Positions 25,562 through 32,138 of a stretch of DNA of 37,965 bases are shown here, in pieces. Each line of letters begins with the position of its first letter. Position 1 is the first letter of the stretch. The stretch lies in the IMG/VR virus record IMGVR_UViG_3300021364_000066, positions 1-37,965 of that record. One strand, 5' to 3'. Made by a program: the position numbers and the translations under genes. The notes under the pieces are model-generated. The model saw only the letters and a list, made by a program, of their open reading frames with translations. It ran no database searches and had not been told where the DNA came from. The DNA is from a virus.

Positions 25562-25714
25562 ATGAAGACACTGACTAATGCAGAACGACAAAAGAGATGG
25601 AGACAAAAGAATCGTGGAGTCTCATTAAAACTAACTCTTTCAGAAGCTAGGTGGCTTGCCGAGAACTGCAAATACCCAAGCCTACGGAACAAAATCCGAA
25701 AGCAGCTAGTTTAA
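25562..25714 (+). CDS. Small basic protein, 50 aa
   Basis: I take the ATG at 25562 because it gives the familiar start MKTLTNAERQKRWRQKNRGV, seen in many small phage and plasmid proteins; an upstream in-frame ATG would run through the terminator. It is strongly basic and probably one or two helices, with a second amphipathic part LTLSEARWLAENC. It may bind nucleic acid as a small regulator. No function is established for it here. Confidence 0.6.
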   Translation: MKTLTNAERQKRWRQKNRGVSLKLTLSEARWLAENCKYPSLRNKIRKQLV

Positions 25715-25780
25715 GACTAACAGCTAAGCCACAAAGCTAAGGTGACAAAACGCTACTGGAGATGCGGAAACACACACAAT

Positions 25781-25797
25781 CGTAAACACACTAGGAG
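25781..25797 (+). promoter_or_regulatory. Start-associated leader repeat, copy 1
   Basis: CGTAAACACACTAGGAG supplies the Shine-Dalgarno site of the gene at 25804. Closely similar strings precede the genes at 27865 and 29945. Only the TAGGAG part is explained by ribosome binding; the conserved CGTAAA part is not. Confidence 0.5.
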
Positions 25798-25803
25798 ATG
25801 CAG

Positions 25804-26019
25804 ATGGAAATTTACTACACAACACACCGCGAAATCCTCGACACCACACCAGAGGATATGCACTTCGACTTCCCCTTCCTGATACACACCGACACACACC
25901 CCAACAACATCGGCACCAAGCTACTCAAGCTGCACCCCGAAGCTGATGTTGTCTCCTTCGCCATCAAGCCTGCCCATTTCTCAGACATTGAAATCTATTC
26001 AGTAAGGAGAGGGTCATGA
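25804..26019 (+). CDS. Small early protein, 71 aa
   Basis: I choose the ATG at 25804, which is six bases after AGGAG; the ATG at 25798 abuts the ribosome site and is unlikely. The protein is acidic and His/Asp/Thr-rich (DFPFLIHTDTHPNN), with no motif I recognise. Its stop overlaps the next ATG as ATGA, so it heads a coupled string of four small genes. Confidence 0.6.
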   Translation: MEIYYTTHREILDTTPEDMHFDFPFLIHTDTHPNNIGTKLLKLHPEADVVSFAIKPAHFSDIEIYSVRRGS

Positions 26020-26270
26020 CACCAGCCATTGAGATTGTTCCATCCATTACTTGCGACATCACCATCAAATGCTGTGGATGCGGGATGAAACACAACATCC
26101 AACCCAGACTAATAGATGTCACGCGCTACTGGGATGGCGCAAAGGTACAGGACATTTGGCCCGATGAAGATGCTGATTACCGCGAAGTGATGATCGGCTA
26201 TCGAACTGGTTGGTTTATCTGTCCTGCCTGCAACGAACCCAACTCTGCCAAGGAGGTAACTGATGTCTGA
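26016..26270 (+). CDS. Small zinc-ribbon-like protein, 84 aa
   Basis: Two Cys pairs (CCGC near 19-22 and CPAC near 72-75) frame a beta-rich middle, the layout of a zinc ribbon. The protein is otherwise acidic (PDEDADYREV). It overlaps both neighbours. Small zinc ribbons in phage early operons often bind nucleic acid or host polymerase, but nothing here decides it. Confidence 0.6.
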   Translation: MTPAIEIVPSITCDITIKCCGCGMKHNIQPRLIDVTRYWDGAKVQDIWPDEDADYREVMIGYRTGWFICPACNEPNSAKEVTDV

Positions 26271-26571
26271 GACAGAAAGCAACAACCTTTGGGATGAAGA
26301 TTCATACAACTACGAAGTGGGTAGTAACTACATCCTCGAGTGTGGAGATGCAGACATGGCGATGGATGACACGCTGGATTCCAATCGCTTGTTCTGGGTA
26401 GCAGATGAGGGCTATCGACGCTGGACACCACACAAACTTAACCAGTTAGCCAGGGAATATATCAATGGTAACTGCGATAGAGACACCATCGACAAGGTTA
26501 CTGAGGCTTTCTGGGGATGCACCATGAAGGAAGCCATCACATTACTAGGCAAGGGAGAGGCTAATGTCTGA
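26263..26571 (+). CDS. Unknown acidic early protein, 102 aa
   Basis: The first half is acidic and aromatic (SETESNNLWDEDSYNYEV), while the second half is helical with DKVTEAFWGCTMKEAITLLG. I recognise no domain. The ATG sits inside the end of the zinc-ribbon gene with AAGGAGG before it, and the stop overlaps the 193-residue gene. Confidence 0.6.
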   Translation: MSETESNNLWDEDSYNYEVGSNYILECGDADMAMDDTLDSNRLFWVADEGYRRWTPHKLNQLAREYINGNCDRDTIDKVTEAFWGCTMKEAITLLGKGEANV

Positions 26572-27145
26572 CGAATACCCAATGCTTGATTGCTCTGAGT
26601 ACATACACACAGGCTGGAAGTCTGATTGCCATGAAATGAATGGAGATGAATCAACAGACACCCAAGCAATACTCATGTGTCAGCTTAGCATTCACCATAA
26701 CGACGGCGATGAGATAGGCGACTACAATTACAGTCTGCCCCATAAATACTATTACCCGCTGCCAAAGCCTGTGCCAGACGAGGAGCTATTTGCCTTACTG
26801 GCCTTAAAGCTAGACACCATCCCTTCTTGGATTGGGCATTGGTGGCACCAACTAGATGGCGTCACTCTCTACCCTAAGCACGCCAAGTTTGAACGAACCC
26901 TATGCATAGCTGACTGGTCGTTGAATCGAGAAGAAATACTGGCACTGCGAGAACACAAGCGGGTAATGCACTTGTATATGCAAGAGGCATGGCTGTTCTC
27001 TATGACCGGCGATATGTTCGGCGGGTCAATCAAGCCTCGATACTTCAATCCCCATGAGCTCAACGATGGTATGCCGGGGGGGAACCATCGTGATTTCTGG
27101 GCGCTCAAGGAACCAGCCCTCCTTACTAGAGGAGATGCAGCATAA
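26564..27145 (+). CDS. Unknown early protein, 193 aa
   Basis: The protein is Trp/Tyr/His-rich with WIGHWWHQLDG near residue 87. The C-terminal part has RYFNPHELNDGMPGGNHRDFW. It is acidic overall and has no membrane span or recognised catalytic motif. It ends the first coupled group of early genes, and a strong stem-loop follows at 27153-27233. By context it could take part in host take-over or counter-defence, but that is only inference from the neighbouring antirestriction gene. Confidence 0.55.
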   Translation: MSDEYPMLDCSEYIHTGWKSDCHEMNGDESTDTQAILMCQLSIHHNDGDEIGDYNYSLPHKYYYPLPKPVPDEELFALLALKLDTIPSWIGHWWHQLDGVTLYPKHAKFERTLCIADWSLNREEILALREHKRVMHLYMQEAWLFSMTGDMFGGSIKPRYFNPHELNDGMPGGNHRDFWALKEPALLTRGDAA

Positions 27146-27152
27146 ACACTCA

Positions 27153-27233
27153 GCTTGATCCCACACTGCGCCCCGATTGTACCTCCCAACTCTATCCCCA
27201 GGTTCGGTGGGGCGCGGGCGTGTGGCATCAAGC
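27153..27233 (+). other. Long stem-loop in the early operon
   Basis: Left arms GCTTGAT, CCACAC and GCGCCCC (27153-27174) pair with GGGGCGC, GTGTGG and ATCAAGC (27209-27233), giving 20 Watson-Crick pairs. The helix is interrupted by a C-C mismatch and a 1 x 4 internal loop. The 34-base apical part contains a further ACCT/AGGT pairing. No U-run follows, so it is not an ordinary terminator. It ends 28 bases before the next ATG. Confidence 0.75.
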
Positions 27234-27261
27234 CTCACCACTACTCACAAGGAGATGAGAT

Positions 27262-27567
27262 ATGAGAGAACAAGTTGGACACATCGCAGTTGATGCAGGA
27301 CTGTGCTGGGTTGGAGATCCCTGTTACGTCCTGCCTGATGATGCAAGCAATGCAGATCAAGTTAGAGATTGGGAAGCATTTTGCAATTCAGTAGCAAACT
27401 CACAAACAACCCAGTTTAGATTTAATCATGGTCATATTGGCTTAGGCGTTGCTGTTTCTACTGGCTGGGGTGATGGCATGTACCCAGTGTATGTGGAGTA
27501 CAGCGCAGAAGGCAGGGTGGCTAAAGTTGAAGTTGTATTCATTAACGAAGATGAGGAAGAAGAATGA
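27262..27567 (+). CDS. Conserved phage hypothetical with GDPCY and GDGxYPVYV motifs, 101 aa
   Basis: The pattern VDAGLCWVGDPCYVLPDD near the start and GWGDGMYPVYVEY near residue 68 occurs in small proteins of many phages and bacteria (DUF4241-like, as I recall). The fold should be a small beta barrel, and no activity is known to me. The start follows AAGGAGATGAGAT after the stem-loop. The tail is purely acidic (EDEEEE), and the stop overlaps the next gene. Confidence 0.6.
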   Translation: MREQVGHIAVDAGLCWVGDPCYVLPDDASNADQVRDWEAFCNSVANSQTTQFRFNHGHIGLGVAVSTGWGDGMYPVYVEYSAEGRVAKVEVVFINEDEEEE

Positions 27568-27788
27568 GTTATTACATAGCACCGCAAAGTGAATGTATCG
27601 TCGAGCTTGGCGAGTTAGTTGTTTACCGTGTTGTTGAACGACTATCTGACTTCAAGCCAGCAGAAGGCAAGCTGTATCGAGTCTTCAAATCCAAGAAAGA
27701 AATGAACGAATCCATGTATGTCCCTGTTTACAAAGGCGTCAATGGAAAGTTACGCAAGTGTAAGAAAGAGTTTGTTCTGCGCTTTTAG
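27564..27788 (+). CDS. Small basic early protein, 74 aa
   Basis: The N-terminal half is beta-rich (ECIVELGELVVYRVVERL) and the C-terminal half is basic (KLRKCKKEFVLRF). It is coupled by ATGA overlap to the preceding acidic protein, and an acidic/basic pair encoded together suggests the two might interact. I do not recognise a family. Confidence 0.55.
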   Translation: MSYYIAPQSECIVELGELVVYRVVERLSDFKPAEGKLYRVFKSKKEMNESMYVPVYKGVNGKLRKCKKEFVLRF

Positions 27789-27843
27789 TAGATTTTCAGT
27801 TAGCAATAAAGTAGTATGAAACCGTACCAAAACAGGTACAAAT

Positions 27844-27859
27844 CGTAAAAACTAGGAGG
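27844..27859 (+). promoter_or_regulatory. Start-associated leader repeat, copy 2
   Basis: CGTAAAAACTAGGAGG stands before the antirestriction gene, preceded by a GTACC/GGTAC inverted repeat (27824-27839) and a partial operator-like string at 27801-27816. It matches copies at 25781 and 29924. Confidence 0.5.
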
Positions 27860-27864
27860 AAAGT

Positions 27865-28788
27865 ATGGCAATTAATTATGCCCGTATTGTCGACCCCATC
27901 ATTGAATCCATTGAGAACGGGGTAGTTCCCTGGCGTAGAGAGTGGGCACCATCCACCTCACTGCCTCAAAACCACATCCACAAGAAGCCCTACACAGGCA
28001 CCAACATCCTGTCTTGCTGGGTTCACAGCATGAAGCATGGCTTTACTTCCAATAGGTACATGACCTTCAACCAGATTAAGGAAGCAGGACTCAGCCTTAA
28101 GTGGGAGAAGGGAGATGAACGCAGACAAGCAGTGCCTATCCTGTTTACCAAGAAGTTCACTGCCAAGGTAGATGGAGAGGATGAAGAGCGATTCACCATG
28201 CGCATCTACAACTGCTTCAACATTGAGCAAGTCGAAGGCATAACTGACCCATCTGCTGTCAAGCTGCACAACCACAACCCCGACGACATTGGCATAAGCA
28301 TCAAGCTAGCCAAGGCATTGAACGTCGAGATCGAGAGCGGAGAGCCAGCGTATGTACCTCACCGTGACGCTATCAAGATGCCTGACTTGTCTCGGTTCTC
28401 CAGTGTTAATGCCTTCTGCACTACGCTAGCGCATGAATGTGTGCACGCTACTGGTCACAAGACAAGACTAGATCGTGACCTGTCTCATCCCTTTGGCTCT
28501 GAAGAGTATGCAAAAGAGGAATTAATTGCTGAGCTAGGTGCTGCCTTCATTGCCGCTGAATGGGGTATCTCATGTCAGCTCGAGAACCACGCTAGCTACT
28601 TAGACAACTGGCTTAAAGTGCTAAAGGAAACACCACAAGCACTCATTGCCGCATCATCTCAGGCGCAGAAAGCACACCAGTACATACGGGATCAGCTTGC
28701 GGCATGGGATATACACAATGACAACGGGTTATCACTTCAAGATTTGATCTCGTATGAACCCTATCCGGAGGCCGCTGATGTTGCCTGA
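27865..28788 (+). CDS. ardC: ArdC-type antirestriction protein
   Basis: The protein has 307 residues in two parts. The N-terminal domain (about 1-130), with IVDPIIESIENGVVPWRREW and NRYMTFNQIKEAG, is the single-stranded-DNA-binding domain of ArdC/TraC-type proteins. The C-terminal part is a zincin-like metallopeptidase domain with HECVH at 190-194 and a downstream EELIAELGAAF helix (about 218-228) supplying the third ligand. ArdC proteins protect incoming DNA from host restriction. The gene has a strong ribosome site and stands in the middle of the early genes, consistent with action soon after entry. Confidence 0.88.
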   Translation: MAINYARIVDPIIESIENGVVPWRREWAPSTSLPQNHIHKKPYTGTNILSCWVHSMKHGFTSNRYMTFNQIKEAGLSLKWEKGDERRQAVPILFTKKFTAKVDGEDEERFTMRIYNCFNIEQVEGITDPSAVKLHNHNPDDIGISIKLAKALNVEIESGEPAYVPHRDAIKMPDLSRFSSVNAFCTTLAHECVHATGHKTRLDRDLSHPFGSEEYAKEELIAELGAAFIAAEWGISCQLENHASYLDNWLKVLKETPQALIAASSQAQKAHQYIRDQLAAWDIHNDNGLSLQDLISYEPYPEAADVA

Positions 28789-28954
28789 TGCTAGTAAAAA
28801 TTTAGTAGTGCATTGCGATATATGCCAAGAACAAATGAGCAAGGGAGGAGATGCCTACGTCTGCTACCCCTGCAAAAACCTCATCTATGAGTCAGATCTC
28901 TGGCGCTATGACAACCAGGTAAGGAGGGCAGCCAATGCCACCAGCGGAGATTAA
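28778..28954 (+). CDS. Small zinc-finger-like protein, 58 aa
   Basis: The ATG at 28778 is preceded by GGAGG and overlaps the end of ardC. Two Cys pairs (CDIC at 13-16, CYPC at 29-32) indicate a single zinc site, followed by a charged tail. It is coupled to ardC translation. The function is unknown. The segment 28792-28807 inside it is a degenerate copy of the operator-like motif, possibly by chance. Confidence 0.6.
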   Translation: MLPDASKNLVVHCDICQEQMSKGGDAYVCYPCKNLIYESDLWRYDNQVRRAANATSGD

Positions 28955-29180
28955 GAAGTTCCCGCTTGATTTGTACAAGGTGACGGTACGCCAGCACCTT
29001 TTTACTACTTATGTATTTCCTGCAACCAGTGAAAAAGATGCAGAGAAATACGCTGAACGCATCACCAATCAACCTGAAGAAACAGACGATGCAGTAAGCC
29101 TAATGCACAGCCAATGGACCAGTGCAGGTGAGACAGTGCGCGTCACCAAAAAAGAGGATGAATCCAATGAGAAGTTTTGA
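28935..29180 (+). CDS. Unknown early protein, 81 aa
   Basis: The start is Pro- and Lys-rich, then comes the strand pattern YKVTVRQHLFTTYVFPATSEKDAEKYAE. This resembles small beta-alpha phage proteins that sense or convert other proteins, but I recognise no family. Its ATG lies within the previous gene after AAGGAGG, and its stop overlaps the following start. Confidence 0.55.
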   Translation: MPPAEIKKFPLDLYKVTVRQHLFTTYVFPATSEKDAEKYAERITNQPEETDDAVSLMHSQWTSAGETVRVTKKEDESNEKF

Positions 29181-29373
29181 AGAACTATCAATGGCTGAAC
29201 GTGAAGCCTATATCGCAGATGCTCAACGCTACCTCCGAGCTGAGATACCTGAGCTTAAAATCCCCTTCGTCACTGCTGAATGTTACAAAGAAATTCTCGG
29301 TATAGCTGAACGGTGCGAGCAGGACAGAGACTGGATTGAAGACCGCCTGTCATTTGTAAGGAGTGGGCTATGA
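29167..29373 (+). CDS. Small helical early protein, 68 aa
   Basis: I take the ATG at 29167, after GAGG; longer in-frame starts would lie inside the previous gene. The protein is nearly all helical and charged (MRSFEELSMAEREAYIADAQ, then EILGIAERCEQDRDWIEDRL). Its stop overlaps the next ATG. Function unknown. Confidence 0.55.
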   Translation: MRSFEELSMAEREAYIADAQRYLRAEIPELKIPFVTAECYKEILGIAERCEQDRDWIEDRLSFVRSGL

Positions 29374-29597
29374 TTAAGAAGTTTATTCCCTGCGATCACA
29401 TCATCCAGTGGGAGCATCCCAAGCTGGACATCCTTGTGCAGTTCTACGTTGAGGATGGATACATCGAGGTCGAACACGTCTTTGGTTATGTCTATGGTAA
29501 GCAATGTATTGCTAGCCTCTTTCATCACGACAAACTGATTGATGATTTCCAAGCCTCGGCTGCATACGACGACCACATGGAGAGGCTGAGAGCATGA
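29370..29597 (+). CDS. Unknown early protein, 75 aa
   Basis: The protein has alternating beta strands (ILVQFYVEDGYIEVEHVFGYVYG) and a helical end (DDHMERLRA). It is acidic and His-rich with no known motif. It is coupled at both ends by ATGA-type overlaps. Confidence 0.55.
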   Translation: MIKKFIPCDHIIQWEHPKLDILVQFYVEDGYIEVEHVFGYVYGKQCIASLFHHDKLIDDFQASAAYDDHMERLRA

Positions 29598-29782
29598 GCG
29601 ATTGGATAAAAACCAAGCTAGTTGATGGCTCATGGATGGCATCAGGCACTACCGAAAGTGGTGCTTACTACGAGGTATGGAATGCGGACTGCGAGACTGA
29701 GGAAGATGCGCGAGCCCTCCTCATTTTCACTATCCGCGAAGAGCAAGCTGAAGCCAGAGCAATGGAAGCCGACTATGACTGA
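29594..29782 (+). CDS. Small acidic early protein, 62 aa
   Basis: A beta-rich N-terminus (WIKTKLVDGSWMASGTTESG) is followed by a strongly acidic helix (ETEEDARALLIFTIREEQAEA). Small acidic phage proteins can mimic DNA or bind host enzymes, but nothing specific is visible. It overlaps the next gene by eight bases. Confidence 0.55.
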   Translation: MSDWIKTKLVDGSWMASGTTESGAYYEVWNADCETEEDARALLIFTIREEQAEARAMEADYD

Positions 29783-29948
29783 GACTGTTAAAGAATTCCT
29801 GGCCCGTGGTGGTCAGATCAACAAGATTAAGACCGGTCAATCCGGTCTTGATATGTCTGCTACTTATCAGGAAAAGATAAAGCGCAGCACTAATGCCAGG
29901 GTGAAAGCTGGCAGACCCATCACCGTAAACACTAGGAGAGACAAATGA
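29775..29948 (+). CDS. Small basic early protein, 57 aa
   Basis: The start is ATG at 29775. The N-terminal stretch VKEFLARGGQINKIKTGQSG is a pattern repeated in many small phage proteins of unknown role. The rest is basic (YQEKIKRSTNARVKAGRP). The last codons contain the start-associated repeat of the next gene, and the stop overlaps its ATG. Confidence 0.6.
   Translation: MTETVKEFLARGGQINKIKTGQSGLDMSATYQEKIKRSTNARVKAGRPITVNTRRDK
29924..29938 (+). promoter_or_regulatory. Start-associated leader repeat, copy 3
   Basis: CGTAAACACTAGGAG precedes the gene at 29945 and is nearly the same as the copies at 25781 and 27844, although here it lies inside the coding end of the previous gene. Confidence 0.5.
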
Positions 29949-30136
29949 ACTTTAACTATTGCGAATACTGCTGCAGCACTATTCATCACGACGAAGATCG
30001 CAAGATGCTTCCCCGTGATTTGCCCGATGACATTCCCGACCTTGGCTACGATGACATGGCCTATCACAGCTGGTGCTTTGAACAAATGGTAGACGAAGAA
30101 CGCCATGAGATAGCACTTAAGCATGGGGAGGGATAA
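29945..30136 (+). CDS. Small acidic Cys/His protein, 63 aa
   Basis: CEYCC near residue 6 together with His and a later Cys (SWCF near 43) suggest a zinc site. The rest is very acidic (DLPDDIPDLGYDDM). It is the last gene of this early string. Function unknown. Confidence 0.55.
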   Translation: MNFNYCEYCCSTIHHDEDRKMLPRDLPDDIPDLGYDDMAYHSWCFEQMVDEERHEIALKHGEG

Positions 30137-30449
30137 ACTGGTTTAGTCCAAGGTGTTCTTAGTCACCTACGAGCAGGTTTGCCACCGCCCCTGTGGACGA
30201 AATGCGGTGCCCCTACTCCCACCTAACCACCCCCTATCCAGCCCCGCCGAAGGCGGTAACCCAACCCCCCGCTGGCACGATGCCAACTACCGTAACCACT
30301 CCCCTCTCTACGGAGCATGGAGATGCAGAAACACTGGGAGTGAACGCAGAAAATCAGCCGTAAGTCATTGATGTGTATAAGCAATAGATTGCTAATTCAC
30401 TCCCACGATCTCGGCTCTAGCCCGCATAAACACTGGGTTGTATGGCTGA
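30137..30449 (+). other. C-rich non-coding stretch with several hairpins, next to attP
   Basis: No credible gene lies in this stretch of about 310 bases. Hairpins can form at 30183-30209 (CACCGC/GCGGTG), 30244-30256 (CCGCC-GAA-GGCGG), 30273-30285 (TGGCA-CGA-TGCCA) and 30290-30313 (CCGTA/TACGG). GGGAGTGAA (30336-30344) pairs with TTCACTCCC (30396-30404), bracketing an operator-like palindrome. CACTCCC also occurs at 30297-30303, which could compete for the same partner. It may be a second structured RNA, an attP arm region for integrase and accessory proteins, or both. Confidence 0.45.
30379..30394. promoter_or_regulatory. Operator-like palindrome O4
   Basis: AAGCAATAGATTGCTA matches the TAGYAA-N4-TTRCTA consensus except for the first base. 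It lies 56 bp from the predicted attP core and inside a loop closed by a 9-bp inverted repeat. It may be a repressor site or an integrase arm site. Confidence 0.45.
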
Positions 30450-30494
30450 CTACGAAACCGAAGGTCGCAGGTTCGACTCCTGCATTCCGCGCCA
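30450..30494 (+). other. Predicted attP core: 3' half of a tRNA gene
   Basis: The sequence reads as an anticodon loop CTACGAA (30450-30456), T stem GCAGG/CCTGC with loop TTCGACT (30467-30483), acceptor strand ATTCCGC, discriminator G and CCA (30484-30494). No matching 5' half (GCGGAAT) lies upstream, so it is not a working tRNA. A tRNA 3' half 24 bases from an integrase gene is the classic attP layout. The loop would fit tRNA-Arg (ACG), but the identity is uncertain. Integration would regenerate the host tRNA. Confidence 0.8.
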
Positions 30495-30517
30495 ACAACC
30501 ATGCGGGTTTCAAGGCG

Positions 30518-31552
30518 CTAGTGTGTAGATGCGCTACCCGAATGGGAGTGACCTTTGGGGTGAATGTAGACCGGCTCGACCCATTTCTCGAGTCGTTCGT
30601 ACACAGCCTGCGCTCTCTTTGATCGGTGCCCTGCCCATCCATCCTTCATATCTGTCAGCCCTTTGGCCTTCAGATCGTGGATAGTCCAGTCAGTTTTGTA
30701 GCCCTTCTTTTTCATTCGAGATTTCATTCTAGTCTGGGCGCTGTCCCATGCTGAGGTGGTTACCTGAACACCGTCCCTGTTCCTGACAATGTAATCACAG
30801 ACGCCATAACCTGGCAGTGACTTGGACATCTCAACTATCTCGCTAATCCTTTCAGCTACCGTGTATTCTGATTGGCTGCGCTTTGTCCGATTAACTCTGA
30901 CTGCACCCTCCACCATCTCTGAATACTTCATGTTGAGCACCTCATCTCTCCGTGCCCGACACCAGTAAGCCAGCTCCATAGCTATGAACTGCCACTTTTG
31001 CGCACACTCAAGCCCCTCCTCGTACTCGTTGTCATAGACATAACGAGTCTTGCTCTCCTCTTTGTTTGGTTTGACACCAATGCAAGGGTTAGGGGGAATG
31101 ATGTGCCGCTCTTCAGCCCAGTTCCATGCTGTCTGCAGGAACGAGATATGGCGGTTGGCAGTGACGGGGGCTGGGTACTTATCTAAATACCGCCTGATGG
31201 TGCGCTTGAAGACAGAGCTCAGCTTTGCATCCAAGAAACCTGGCTGAAAATTACGCATCTGCTTAACGTACCCCAGCCTATCTTTCTGTGTACGCTCGGC
31301 ATTGGCCTTGAACTGGGCGCTCTGGCAGAACTCCTCTAACAGCCAGCCAATAGTGTGAGCCTCTTGCTGTTCTAGTTTGTGGTAAGCAATCCAGATCTCA
31401 GCCTCAGTGGCATCATCATCACCGAGCTTGGTTCTGTCTCCGTACTTGTTCTTGCCGTTGATGTATCCAACATAGGGACGGTGGATATATCCCCGCCCCT
31501 TCTCATAGGTTACATACTTAGGTAAATTGATACTCTTCCTTTGTTTCGGCAA
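30518..31552 (-). CDS. int: Tyrosine-family integrase
   Basis: The protein has 344 residues. The N-terminal part (about 65-150) is the core-binding helical domain, and the catalytic domain follows. Box I is CRARRDEVLNM with Arg201 and Glu204, a Lys lies near 224, box II is IHDLKAKG (His292, Lys295 in the place of the usual Arg), then GH at 308-309 and the nucleophile Tyr318 in AVYER. It should recombine the tRNA-derived attP beside its 3' end with the host tRNA. The start at 31552 overlaps the small gene upstream by 35 bases. It is the last gene of the leftward operon that begins with the repressor. Confidence 0.9.
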   Translation of the reverse strand: MPKQRKSINLPKYVTYEKGRGYIHRPYVGYINGKNKYGDRTKLGDDDATEAEIWIAYHKLEQQEAHTIGWLLEEFCQSAQFKANAERTQKDRLGYVKQMRNFQPGFLDAKLSSVFKRTIRRYLDKYPAPVTANRHISFLQTAWNWAEERHIIPPNPCIGVKPNKEESKTRYVYDNEYEEGLECAQKWQFIAMELAYWCRARRDEVLNMKYSEMVEGAVRVNRTKRSQSEYTVAERISEIVEMSKSLPGYGVCDYIVRNRDGVQVTTSAWDSAQTRMKSRMKKKGYKTDWTIHDLKAKGLTDMKDGWAGHRSKRAQAVYERLEKWVEPVYIHPKGHSHSGSASTH

Positions 31553-31721
31553 CTTCCTTCACTCCATAATCATCTAACAGCCGCTTGGGAACCATCGGCA
31601 ACCCACGCCCATCAGTTAGATACTGGATGTTGTTTTCTCTCAGCACGCTTAAGATCTTGGGTCGCTGTTTGGCACTGAAGATAGATTGCAGATCTTCAAA
31701 CAAATAAAAACCTTCTTTCAT
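31518..31721 (-). CDS. Excisionase-like / DUF4224-like small protein, 67 aa
   Basis: The protein LFEDLQSIFSAKQRPKILSVLRENNIQYLTDGRGLPMVPKRLL has the pattern of small proteins found directly upstream of phage integrases (DUF4224-type): a helix-turn-helix-like unit with a basic wing. It probably acts as recombination directionality factor or integrase partner. The ATG shares one base with the HNH gene stop (TAATG), and its end overlaps int. Confidence 0.65.
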   Translation of the reverse strand: MKEGFYLFEDLQSIFSAKQRPKILSVLRENNIQYLTDGRGLPMVPKRLLDDYGVKEVAETKEEYQFT

Positions 31722-32137
31722 TAGTCTATACCTTTAGAAAAAAAGAGTGATTCTTTGGCATGGAGCTGGTGGTGGCAGGCTGGACACAGCCATGTCACAT
31801 CTAACGGCTTGGTGTAGTCATGATGGTGAGCGTGTAGCTTTGTATCTTCACCACATAACTCGCAAGATTTAGGGCTTTTTAAGTTGTAATGCACTGCACT
31901 GTGAGCGCGGTGCTTCTCTCTGTTCTTAGCCCTGTATTCCCGCTGGTATTCAGCACTCTGCCTGTTGCCCCTAGCCCTGTCATAAGCACGGTAATGGAGA
32001 ATGTTGTCCTCCCTATTGCGTATGACATCCTTCTTAGCGCAGGCCTTGCACTTGTTCAGATGCCCGTCAGCCATACCCTTGTGCCTGTAGTATTCAGTAA
32101 GGGGCTTTTCAGCCCCGCATTTAAAACAGGCTTTCAT
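31721..32137 (-). CDS. HNH-type endonuclease-like protein, 138 aa
   Basis: The start is ATG at 32137, just past the stop of the SSB-like gene. The N-terminal zinc site has CFKCG and CKAC. The C-terminal half holds CELCGEDTKLHAHHHDY, then WLCPACHHQLH, which is an HNH fold with zinc-binding Cys pairs and the catalytic His. Such proteins resolve or nick DNA in phage recombination or packaging, or are homing nucleases. Its place inside a recombination operon, coupled to its neighbours, favours a phage housekeeping role. Confidence 0.72.
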   Translation of the reverse strand: MKACFKCGAEKPLTEYYRHKGMADGHLNKCKACAKKDVIRNREDNILHYRAYDRARGNRQSAEYQREYRAKNREKHRAHSAVHYNLKSPKSCELCGEDTKLHAHHHDYTKPLDVTWLCPACHHQLHAKESLFFSKGID

Positions 32138-32138
32138 C

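Noticed and set aside
27153-27233. Rho-independent terminator
   Set aside because: The stem is long and GC-rich but no run of T follows on the plus strand.
30153-30371. 72-residue reading frame between the early genes and attP
   Set aside because: Composition is unlike a protein (C-rich shadow), there is no ribosome site and the stretch is full of hairpins.
25781-30434. CRISPR-like array from the recurring CGTAAACAC strings
   Set aside because: Copies are short, far apart and next to start codons; no regular spacer pattern exists.
30420-30494. Complete tRNA gene
   Set aside because: The 5' acceptor strand complementary to ATTCCGC and a proper D arm are absent; only the 3' half is present, as in an attP.
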